64,000 bases of DNA from Deltaproteobacteria bacterium. GTDB lineage: Bacteria; Myxococcota_A; Polyangia; Polyangiales; Houyiibacteriaceae. The DNA lies in NCBI GenBank assembly GCA_017644045.1, contig JAEPMI010000009.1:186001-250000 (forward strand). The letters run 5' to 3'. Under the pieces are notes generated by a model. The model saw only the letters and a program-made list of their open reading frames with translations, was not told the origin of the DNA and did no database searches. Position numbers and translations under genes: made by a program. This document shows, one piece after another, positions 1 through 7,353 of the stretch. Within the stretch, counting starts at the first letter, position 1. Each line of letters opens with the position of its first letter.

Positions 1-1064
1 CGAAGAGCGACCCGATCGTGAGCACGCTCGAGGCGACCGGGCTGGTGAGCCTGGGCAAGAGCGCGACGCCGGAGCTGGGGCTCACGGGCACGACCGAGCC
101 GCTCGGGATGCCGCCCTGTCGGAACCCGCACGACCCGGAGCGGTCGACGGGAGGTTCGTCGGGAGGCGCAGGTGCGTTGGTCGCCGCGGGGGTGGTGCCG
201 ATCGCCCACGGCAGCGATGGGGGCGGATCGATTCGGATCCCCGCGTCGTGCAACGGCGTGGTCGGGCTGAAGGTCTCGCGGGGCCGGCTGGACATGGAGG
301 GCTCGAACCTCCTGCCGGTGAACGTCGCGGTGGACGGCTGCCTCACGCGCACCGTCCGCGACACGGTCGCGTTCTGGGAAGCGGTCGCCCCGGCGGGCCC
401 GTCCATGACCCCACGGGACGAGCCGCCGAAGCTGAGGATCGCGGCGTTCAGCGACGCCCCGACGGGGACTCCGGTGCACGCCGATCACCGACGCGCAGTG
501 CACGACGCCGCCGAGGCGTGCCGCGCCATCGGTCATCAGGTCACCACAATCCCTTCGCCCTTCGAGGGTCGCGTCATCGACGACTTTCTCCTCTACTGGC
601 GCCTCATCGCCTGGGGGCAGAAGGTCGGCGCGCGGCTCCTGATGCACCGGCGCTTCGACGCGTCGAAGCTCGATCCATGGACCAAGGGGTTGGCCGCGAG
701 CTGGAAGAAGGACCCGCTCGCGGTGATGCAGGCTACCCGTCGGCTGCGCCGCTTCGGCGCGCGCTACGAAGCGGTGATGCGCGACTACGACGTGGTGCTC
801 AGCCCGGTCACCGCGGCGCCACCGCCGGTCCACGGTTGGCTCGCGCCCGACCAGCCCTTCGAGCGTCACTTCGATCGACTCCGCACCTATCTCCCGTTCA
901 CCGCGATCCAGAACGTGGCCGGCGCACCCGCGCTCTCGCTCCCGCTCGGCAAGAGCGAAGGGGGGATGCCCGTGGGGGTGCAGCTCGCCGGCCGGGTCAA
1001 CGAAGAGCGAACGCTGCTCGGTCTGGGACTCGCGCTGGAGCGGTCCATCGGCTTCGCTCCCTAG
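1..1064 (+). CDS. Amidase signature-family amidase, 5' end cut by window
   Basis: About 353 C-terminal residues are visible; the reading frame is open to the window edge, so the true start lies upstream and the GTG at 18 is only an internal codon. The family hydrolyses amide bonds with a Ser-cisSer-Lys triad. The Gly/Ser-rich motif GGSSGGAG and the following GSDGGGSIRIPAS, carrying the cis-Ser and nucleophile Ser, are both present; the catalytic Lys would lie upstream. The C-terminal PALSLPLG and GVQLAGR blocks are typical. The substrate cannot be told from sequence, and a GatA role is unlikely without gatB or gatC nearby. Confidence 0.9.
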   Translation, partial: KSDPIVSTLEATGLVSLGKSATPELGLTGTTEPLGMPPCRNPHDPERSTGGSSGGAGALVAAGVVPIAHGSDGGGSIRIPASCNGVVGLKVSRGRLDMEGSNLLPVNVAVDGCLTRTVRDTVAFWEAVAPAGPSMTPRDEPPKLRIAAFSDAPTGTPVHADHRRAVHDAAEACRAIGHQVTTIPSPFEGRVIDDFLLYWRLIAWGQKVGARLLMHRRFDASKLDPWTKGLAASWKKDPLAVMQATRRLRRFGARYEAVMRDYDVVLSPVTAAPPPVHGWLAPDQPFERHFDRLRTYLPFTAIQNVAGAPALSLPLGKSEGGMPVGVQLAGRVNEERTLLGLGLALERSIGFAP

Positions 1065-1228
1065 GCTTTCGGCGCGAAACGCACCACGTCCGCGAAGGTG
1101 TGGCGCTTCGTCGCGATCGACTCCGTCGATGCACTGGCGAGGCATCGGCACGCGTCGTGAAAAGGCTCTTCGCACGTCTACGGACGGTTGGGCCCACCTT
1201 CGTGGGTCATTGAGGAGAAGACGAACGA

Positions 1229-1498
1229 ATGCGTTCCCTGATTGTTTCCATCACCTTGGCTCTTGGACTGCTCGCCGGCTGTGGCGAGGTCGACCAGCGC
1301 TTCGACTGCGCGGAGATCTGCAACGAGTTCGACGAGTGCCTGGCGCCTTTCGGCACGGACGAAGCGGAGTGCTACGACCAGTGCGTCGACAACGCGACGG
1401 ACAGTGAGGTCGACGCATGTGAGGACTGCGTCGACTCTACCGACAACGAGTGCGTGGACTGCAGCGCCGCCTGCGGCGCCGTGTTCGTCGGCGACTGA
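1229..1498 (+). CDS. Small Cys-rich lipoprotein
   Basis: 89 residues. A short basic N-terminus and hydrophobic run end in the lipobox LLAGC, so it should be lipidated and exported. The mature part is acidic and holds about a dozen Cys spaced in CxxxC-like patterns, suggesting a disulfide-knotted fold. A GAGGAG ribosome site lies just upstream of the ATG. No family is recognised; similar small acidic Cys-rich lipoproteins are common in myxobacteria. It stands alone between the amidase and the DUF1963-like gene. Confidence 0.7.
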   Translation: MRSLIVSITLALGLLAGCGEVDQRFDCAEICNEFDECLAPFGTDEAECYDQCVDNATDSEVDACEDCVDSTDNECVDCSAACGAVFVGD

Positions 1499-1580
1499 CC
1501 GACGAGGTGCGAACCCGGGGCCCGGTCGCGACGCGCGGCCGGGCTCTCTGGCGTCGAGCGTTTGGAGTACGCTCCGCCGG

Positions 1581-3524
1581 ATGAGCGAGCGCGCGCGCGA
1601 GGGCGGCCTCTTCTTCCGAGAGGCCGACGGGATCACCGCCAACGTGTTGCTGAAGAAGCTGCGCGGAGACGGCGAGCTCAGCGACGCCGACCCCAAGTCG
1701 CTCGAGGGCTTCGGCGAAGGTGGGGACGTCGCGCTCGCGATCCATCCTCCGGAGGACGGGTGGTGGGCCGTCGTCGACTCCGCCGATGGAGCCCCGGGTG
1801 TCGGCGGCGGCGCGTGGTCCACCCCCGCGATCATGGCGAACCACCTGGGCACCACCGCGGTCTGGTACCGGATCTACGACGATGAGCTCGGTGTGGCGGT
1901 GAAGGTCGAGCGTGGCGGGAGCTACTTCCTGGCCATGGCGGGCACGCCGGCGGAGGTGCGGGCCTGGGTCACGGCCACGGGCTGCCCGATCGACGCGCCC
2001 CGGCCCGCTGACGCGAAGGGCGCGACCCTGGCCGCCATTCGCTACGGCGCGGCGGACTACGAGTCCGGGCCCGACCGTGCGCTCGCCGGCACCCTGCTGG
2101 CGATCCGCGAGGCGATGGAGAGCGGGGACGGAGCGGCGGCACGCGAGCGGTGCGAGGCCCTCGGCGAGAAGGTCCGTGGGCTCGGCCTGGCCATGTTGCG
2201 CGGACTCGAGAGCGAAGCGGCGAAGCAGACCTTCGTGTCGCTCGCAGAGGTACTGCTGGCGGAGCCGATGGCGCCGCGTGGCGAGAAGGCCTCGGTGATG
2301 ACCTTCGCCGAGGAGGTCGTTCGCCGGGTCGCCGAGGAGACCGACGACGACGAGCTCTTCGCTCGGTGTATCGACCGGCTCGACGCGATCGAGAGCGAGG
2401 CCGAAGCCCGCAGCGCGCACGCCTACACGTCCGGTGTCGAGCGGGTGGGCGCGATGACGTTCCAGCAGCAGGCCGCGCGCTCCTTCGAGTGTTACCGGCG
2501 GCTGATCGCGCGCGACGACGAGCCCGCGTGGAACCACGTGAACCTGGCGATCGCGACGCTGCTGATGTCGCAGCCGGGGAAGGTCGCGCTCGAGGGCCAC
2601 GCCGAGGAAGTGGCCCGACGGTCGAAGGCGCGGCTTCCGGCGCTCGGCGAAGGCGCCAAGCTCGCGATCGAATACAACCTGGCCTGCCTCTACGCGCGGG
2701 CCGGAGACACGGACGCCGCGCTGGTGCACCTGGCGCGCTGCGGCGACCCGCGGGCGCAGAACCCCCACCCGGAACGGGACACGGACCTCGAGTCCATCTG
2801 GGAGGAGCCTCGCTTCCTCGAGCTGCTCGGCGCCGAGCAGACCGACGATGACGATGACGACGAGGAGCTGGACGACGATGACGAGGAGCCGGAGGCGCCC
2901 TGGGTCCCGCCGGCCGATCGCGCCGTCGCCCGGTTGACGCTCGACTTCGAGGACGGTGAAGACGACGGGGCGCCCGTGAGCCGCATGGGCGGTCGACCCA
3001 ACGCGCCGAGCACCGACACGCCCTGGCCGAGCACCTCGAGCCGCCCGATGGACTTCGTGTTCCAGCTCACCGGCAAGGCCGGCGGTGGCGACATCGACAT
3101 GGGCGACATCCACCTGCTCCAGGTCTTCGCCGACATGGAAGGCGAGTACTACGAGGCGAACCAGCTGGTGATCCACCGCGCGCGCTGCCCCGCCGTGCTC
3201 GAGCCTCCGACCGGCGTCGACCTGGCGGACGTGCAGCTCATGCGCTTCGAGCCCGACCAGGACGACCGAGTGCTGGTCGACGTCGAGTGGCCGGACGAGG
3301 ACCACCCGCTCTTCGCGGACCACCAGGCCGCCTGGTCCCACGCCTGGACCGACAAGGCGTGGGGCGTCCCGGTCGGGGGCAACCTCGACCCGGACATCCG
3401 GGACAGTCAGGGCCGACCGATGCGCGGCCTGCTCCAGCTGGTCAGCCACGACGACTGGTTCCTCTGGTATGTATTCGTCAACGAGGACTTCAGCGAGGCG
3501 ATCCTCGAGATCATCCGCGGGTAG
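1581..3524 (+). CDS. Cytoplasmic protein with DUF1963/YwqG-like C-terminal domain
   Basis: 647 residues starting at the ATG at 1581; earlier in-frame codons lie in non-coding-like sequence. There is no signal peptide. The middle (about 290-410) is alpha-helical with a TPR-like segment. A very acidic Asp/Glu linker follows at about 420-437. The last 155 residues resemble the YwqG/DUF1963 fold, with FQLTG near the start and GDIHLLQVF in the middle. DUF1963 proteins often sit beside SUKH and HEAT proteins in toxin-immunity settings, and both occur within 6 kb downstream here. The function is not established and the domain call is by eye. Confidence 0.7.
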   Translation: MSERAREGGLFFREADGITANVLLKKLRGDGELSDADPKSLEGFGEGGDVALAIHPPEDGWWAVVDSADGAPGVGGGAWSTPAIMANHLGTTAVWYRIYDDELGVAVKVERGGSYFLAMAGTPAEVRAWVTATGCPIDAPRPADAKGATLAAIRYGAADYESGPDRALAGTLLAIREAMESGDGAAARERCEALGEKVRGLGLAMLRGLESEAAKQTFVSLAEVLLAEPMAPRGEKASVMTFAEEVVRRVAEETDDDELFARCIDRLDAIESEAEARSAHAYTSGVERVGAMTFQQQAARSFECYRRLIARDDEPAWNHVNLAIATLLMSQPGKVALEGHAEEVARRSKARLPALGEGAKLAIEYNLACLYARAGDTDAALVHLARCGDPRAQNPHPERDTDLESIWEEPRFLELLGAEQTDDDDDDEELDDDDEEPEAPWVPPADRAVARLTLDFEDGEDDGAPVSRMGGRPNAPSTDTPWPSTSSRPMDFVFQLTGKAGGGDIDMGDIHLLQVFADMEGEYYEANQLVIHRARCPAVLEPPTGVDLADVQLMRFEPDQDDRVLVDVEWPDEDHPLFADHQAAWSHAWTDKAWGVPVGGNLDPDIRDSQGRPMRGLLQLVSHDDWFLWYVFVNEDFSEAILEIIRG

Positions 3525-3594
3525 GAGAGCTCCCGTGCGGAAGGTTTTCCCTCACCCGACGTAGGACAGCCTCCACACCTCAGGAGCTTCATTC

Positions 3595-4119
3595 GTGCCT
3601 TTCGCCGCCATCCTCGTCGCCCTCTTGTTCATCGTCCCCATCGGCGGGTTGATCGCCTTCGTCGTCATCCGCGCCAACGCCCGGAAGGCGGCCCGCGTCG
3701 GCCCCTGGACGGCGCTCGCCCAGAACCACGGCGGCACCTTCGACGGCGATCGGGTCATCCTCACCCGCCAGGACCATCGAGTGGTGCTCGAGGTGAAGCT
3801 CGTCTCGGTCATGCAGGCGGCCGGCGGCCCCTACTACCCGGACGGCGGCACCTTCACCCAGGCCACCCTGCAGGTCGACCCGCAGCAGCTCCAGGTCGCC
3901 ACCAGCGGCCCCGCCCTGGTGGTCCCCGCCGACCTCATGCGCATGGTCCCGGGCGTCAACGCGCTCCCTCCTGCCGCACGGGTCATCCTCGCGCCGCACG
4001 AGGCGACCGTCGTCCTCCCCGGCAGCGTCGTCGAGCTACAGACCCTGGACCGCAGCTTCCACGCGCTCGAGTCGATCCGCCAGACGGCCGCCCAAAACGG
4101 CCCCCTCCCGATCGCCTAG
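3595..4119 (+). CDS. Single-pass membrane protein of unknown function
   Basis: 174 residues from a GTG start. Residues 1-25 form one strong transmembrane helix followed by the basic segment RANARKAAR, predicting an N-out, C-in anchor. The rest is a soluble beta-rich domain with no known motif. It starts 70 bases after the DUF1963-like gene and may be co-transcribed. Heptamer repeats begin 11 bases after its stop codon. Confidence 0.65.
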   Translation: MPFAAILVALLFIVPIGGLIAFVVIRANARKAARVGPWTALAQNHGGTFDGDRVILTRQDHRVVLEVKLVSVMQAAGGPYYPDGGTFTQATLQVDPQQLQVATSGPALVVPADLMRMVPGVNALPPAARVILAPHEATVVLPGSVVELQTLDRSFHALESIRQTAAQNGPLPIA

Positions 4120-4130
4120 CGTTCGTGCCT

Positions 4131-4165
4131 GTGAGCTGTGAGCTGTGAGCTGTGAGCTGTGAGCT
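4131..4165. repeat. Five perfect tandem copies of the heptamer GTGAGCT
   Basis: The unit GTGAGCT is repeated five times without interruption just after the membrane-protein gene and five bases before the left inverted repeat of the GxxExxY cassette. A seven-base period is incompatible with a simple coding role here. The same period is seen in the arrays around the four-helix-bundle gene at 53-54 kb. Confidence 0.9.
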
Positions 4166-4169
4166 CTTG

Positions 4170-4693
4170 CCTCGCACGGAGTCACGGAGCCACAGAGTCC
4201 ACAGAGGGAGAAGAACGAGTTGTCCTCAGTTCGCCAAGCGGACGATGCCTTCGCGCATGAGGGCCGCGCCGAAGTTGAGGAGTAGGGCGACCTTCAGGTC
4301 CGAAAGCTTGAGGTAGGTCAGGGTCTGACGGATGTGGACGCGCTCGACGGACTCCTGAGCCTTGAGCTCGACGAGTAGACAGCCCTCGACCATCAAGTCG
4401 CATCGGTAAACACAGCCGAGGTCCAGGTCGCGATAGGTTCCATGAATCGGAACCTCGGCCTCGACGGTGAGGCCGCGAAGCTGGAGTTCGTGTCGAAGAG
4501 CCTCCCTGTAGACCCGCTCGAGCAAACCGGGGCCCAGTGCTCTGTGTACGGCCACCGCCGCGTCGACGACCTGCCCGGTCAGAGTGTCCATCTGCATGGG
4601 CATGATCTCGGTCTCCCGCGCGACCAGTTGCGCGAGTCCTCCATTTCCCTGCATCTCTCCGTGAACTCGGTGGCTCCGTGACTCTGTGCGAGG
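4170..4693. mobile_element. GxxExxY cassette bounded by 40-bp imperfect inverted repeats
   Basis: The left end (4170-4209) and the reverse complement of the right end (4654-4693) match at 35 of 40 positions. Both are built from degenerate CACGGAG-type units. Between them lies only the GxxExxY gene. No target-site duplication is evident next to the repeats. The unit looks like a small inserted or mobilised cassette, but it encodes no transposase, so any movement would have to be in trans or use an unknown mechanism. Confidence 0.65.
4226..4654 (-). CDS. GxxExxY family protein (PD-(D/E)XK nuclease-like)
   Basis: 142 residues from the first ATG, or about 125 from the ATG at 4603 (MPMQMD), which follows a GGGAG ribosome-like site and fits the usual family start. 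The defining motif GxxExxY appears as GLLERVY after AAVAVHRALGPG. Downstream are the core DLMVEGCLLVELKAQE (D..xExK-like) and the LTYLK..D block ending in LLLNFGA, all standard for the family, which resembles restriction-endonuclease folds. Its biological role is unknown. The gene fills almost all the space between two inverted repeats, and the longer start would place the first codon inside the right repeat. Confidence 0.9.
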   Translation of the reverse strand: MQGNGGLAQLVARETEIMPMQMDTLTGQVVDAAVAVHRALGPGLLERVYREALRHELQLRGLTVEAEVPIHGTYRDLDLGCVYRCDLMVEGCLLVELKAQESVERVHIRQTLTYLKLSDLKVALLLNFGAALMREGIVRLAN

Positions 4694-4717
4694 CCTGCGG
4701 TTCCGAGGAACAGCGGG

Positions 4718-4924
4718 TCAACCGTCGTTTCGACCGGGAGGCTCGCGTCGTGAGGCGGGACGGGGGCCGGCGGCGATCGTGGAGGTCGGCGCCGGGCAGT
4801 TGGCGATGGTCTCTCCGTCGCAGCACTCGGCCTGGTTCACGCCGAACATCGGACAGGCGCTCGTGATGCAGGCGGCGTGGCCGTGAATGTAGGCCATCGG
4901 CTGGTGGCAGAGGCGGCAGCGCAT
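4718..4924 (-). CDS. Small conserved Cys-rich (zinc-ribbon-like) protein
   Basis: 68 residues. The N-terminal 40 hold CRLC, HGHAAC, ACPMFG, NQAECC and DGE, a compact pattern consistent with metal binding or disulfides. I recognise this as a recurring short hypothetical protein whose function is not known. The last 25 residues are low-complexity Pro/Ser/Arg and end 24 bases before the GxxExxY cassette, so the cassette may have inserted at or near the original 3' end of this gene. Confidence 0.65.
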   Translation of the reverse strand: MRCRLCHQPMAYIHGHAACITSACPMFGVNQAECCDGETIANCPAPTSTIAAGPRPASRREPPGRNDG

Positions 4925-5032
4925 GGGCGCGACGCTACCAGAGTGGGATCGCGGGTTCGAGGGCTGGCGTCCCGGGTTCGGGGCTTTCGGAGCGCGGGCC
5001 GCAGTCGATAGGCTCCGCGCCGAGGAGGCCCG

Positions 5033-6628
5033 ATGGCGACGATCGATTGGTCCACGGTGACCCATGCCTATGGGGACGCGAGCGACGTGCCCGAGCTGCT
5101 CGAGGCGCTCACGAGCGACGACCCGGACGAGCGCGAGAGCGCGCTCCACGAGCTCAACGGCAACATCTGGCACCAGGGCACCGTCTACGAGGCGACGGCG
5201 CACGCGGTTCCTGGTCTGGTCGCCGCCGCGACACGCGCCGGGGGTGGTCATCGGCCCGCGATCCTGGACCTGATCAAGCGCATCTATCACGGGCAGTCGT
5301 ACAACAAACAGCACGAGCACATGGAGAGCGAGGCGACCCTCGCCGACCCGGAGTTCCAGCAGCAGATGGCGAAGGAGCTCACGTGGGTGGACGCCGCACG
5401 CGCCGCGGTCGAAGCCGAGCGAGGCGCGCTTCTGGGGCTCATCGACGACGACGACCCGGACGTGCGCTCCGGCGCGATCGCCGTCCTCTGCTCGCTGAAG
5501 GGCGACGACGCCCTCGAGCGGCTCGAGGCGCGGATCCCGAAGGAGGACGACGAGGTCGTTCGCGCCACCCTGGTGGCGACACTCTCGATCGTGGAGCCGA
5601 CCTACGCCCGCGAGAAGCTCGAGGCGTTCCTCGCCGACGACTCGCTGCTGGTGGCGCGCGAGGCGGGCGTGAACCTCTGCTACCTGCTGAAGGGCGAGAC
5701 TCCGATGGCCGTCGCCGAGCGGCTGATCGAGGTGGTGCTCGCCTCGGGTCCGCTAGAGGAGGCGTACGCACGCATGCCCTACCGGCAGCGCGGGCTGAGC
5801 TTCGACACCTGTGGCGAGCTCTCGCGGCTGGCGACGGTGCTCGACGGACTGAGCGCGAAGATGGCGAAAGCGATCAGCGACGCGGACCCGGCGATCGCCC
5901 TGAACCTCTTCGCCACCACGGCCTGGCGCGCGAAGGACCAGGGCGACATGGCGGTGTTCCTCGACGCGTTTCGACGGTGGCTCGCGAGCGAGGCCAACTT
6001 CGAGGTGCCCAACGTACGCGAGACGCTGATCGAGCTCGACTTCCCGAGCGAGCGCGCCGCGCTGGTGGCTGCGTTGGACGAAGGAGCCGACACGGTCGAC
6101 CAGCTGAGGGCGCTCGCCATCGCACGATCGAGCGCCGGCGTACTGAACCAGGAGCTCACCATCGGCGGCGAGAGCAAGACGGCTGGCGAGTGGTGGGGGC
6201 ACCTCGCCGATCCCGAGGTGACCGAACCCACGATCGAGTCCCTGGTCGCCGCACTCACCGACGTGCTGGATGGCGAGGCGATCGTGCACGCGCTCTGGCA
6301 CCTGACGCAGCTGCAACGCCTCGGCCAGGACGGCGCCGCCAACGCCCGCGTCCTCGCGACCTCGATCGGTGAGGCCGGCGACCCGGCGGCGCTGATGGCG
6401 CGCGCGACGGAGCTCGCCGAGCAAGGGCCGCCGCAGCGGGTGGTGCGGCCCGGGGTGATGTCGATCGCGACGCAGCTCTTCCAGTACGTGCTGGGCGCGG
6501 CAGTGGCGATGATCGAAGCCGGTCGGCTGGTGCCTTCGGAGACGCTCGCCGCGGTCGCGCAGGCCGCCAAACGAAGGGGAGCCGCCGCCGACGCCATCGA
6601 GCGCTACGAGGCCCTCGGCCAGGGCTGA
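5033..6628 (+). CDS. HEAT-repeat domain protein
   Basis: 531 residues, no signal peptide. The N-terminal half holds helical repeats of HEAT type (DDPDERESALHELN, DDDPDVRSGAIAVL, DDEVVRATLVATL), about 35-40 residues each, roughly residues 15-230. The rest is helical without clear repeats. Such proteins act as protein-binding scaffolds, and related ones often occur near polymorphic-toxin or immunity genes. It starts 108 bases from the divergent small Cys-rich gene; a SUKH gene follows on the opposite strand. The partner is unknown. Confidence 0.75.
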   Translation: MATIDWSTVTHAYGDASDVPELLEALTSDDPDERESALHELNGNIWHQGTVYEATAHAVPGLVAAATRAGGGHRPAILDLIKRIYHGQSYNKQHEHMESEATLADPEFQQQMAKELTWVDAARAAVEAERGALLGLIDDDDPDVRSGAIAVLCSLKGDDALERLEARIPKEDDEVVRATLVATLSIVEPTYAREKLEAFLADDSLLVAREAGVNLCYLLKGETPMAVAERLIEVVLASGPLEEAYARMPYRQRGLSFDTCGELSRLATVLDGLSAKMAKAISDADPAIALNLFATTAWRAKDQGDMAVFLDAFRRWLASEANFEVPNVRETLIELDFPSERAALVAALDEGADTVDQLRALAIARSSAGVLNQELTIGGESKTAGEWWGHLADPEVTEPTIESLVAALTDVLDGEAIVHALWHLTQLQRLGQDGAANARVLATSIGEAGDPAALMARATELAEQGPPQRVVRPGVMSIATQLFQYVLGAAVAMIEAGRLVPSETLAAVAQAAKRRGAAADAIERYEALGQG

Positions 6629-6705
6629 CCGACCGCCGCCCAGAACGGCCCCCTCCTCATCCGATCCAAACCGGTCGCTTGGATGTGACGAGACCTGATC
6701 GAGGC

Positions 6706-7209
6706 TCAGTCGAGGTCCTCGGCGGAGCCAGCGAGAAACTCCAAGAAGCTGTCGTAGCGATCGAGCTCTCCTTCGATCAGGTCGAAGTGGACCACTTCGA
6801 ACTCGCCATCCTCGGTGGGCTCCCGCAAGTCGTACAGGACGAAGTCCGGCTCTTCGGGACCGAGGCAAAGAATCACCGCGTCGTCCAGGATGCCGGCCTC
6901 TTCACTCTGGTCGAGCAGCTCCCGCAGCTCGCTGAGGCGCTTCGCGACCCATGGCTCCTGCCGCTCCGCGATCGGGAGCACCATCTGGCCGCCGCTGAAC
7001 TTCAGCCAACCGTCATGCTGCTCCAAGAACGCCGCATAACTCGGAGGCACTCTCCCGCCAAACAGTGGACGGATCGTTTCAATCGCGGCTGCGTCCGCGC
7101 CGGGGCGCAACTCCTGGGGAGACTCTTCTCCGAAGTCTTGGCGGTGAAGGCTGTGAATCGCGTCTCGAAGGGCGGCGACCGCCTGCGCCACATCATCTCT
7201 CAATTTCAT
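6706..7209 (-). CDS. SMI1/KNR4 (SUKH) family protein
   Basis: 167 residues starting at the ATG preceded by a strong GAGGAGGG site. The SUKH core is clear: P.SYAAFLEQHDGW, then a Gly-rich segment and acidic C-terminal strands around residues 40-150. Many bacterial SUKH proteins are immunity proteins against secreted toxins; others are free-standing with unknown roles. No toxin gene is adjacent here, so this may be an orphan immunity-type protein. Confidence 0.85.
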   Translation of the reverse strand: MKLRDDVAQAVAALRDAIHSLHRQDFGEESPQELRPGADAAAIETIRPLFGGRVPPSYAAFLEQHDGWLKFSGGQMVLPIAERQEPWVAKRLSELRELLDQSEEAGILDDAVILCLGPEEPDFVLYDLREPTEDGEFEVVHFDLIEGELDRYDSFLEFLAGSAEDLD

Positions 7210-7353
7210 GGGTCCCTCCTCGACCGTGAGCATACCGGCCATCGGTCTCATCCGCCGGCCGAATTGGTGCCAGGGCGCCAGCCACGGAGTCGACTCGAGG
7301 ACGCGCGGAGAGGGCAGGCTGACCCCGAGCGACGAGCTGTGTAGGCTCCGCCC

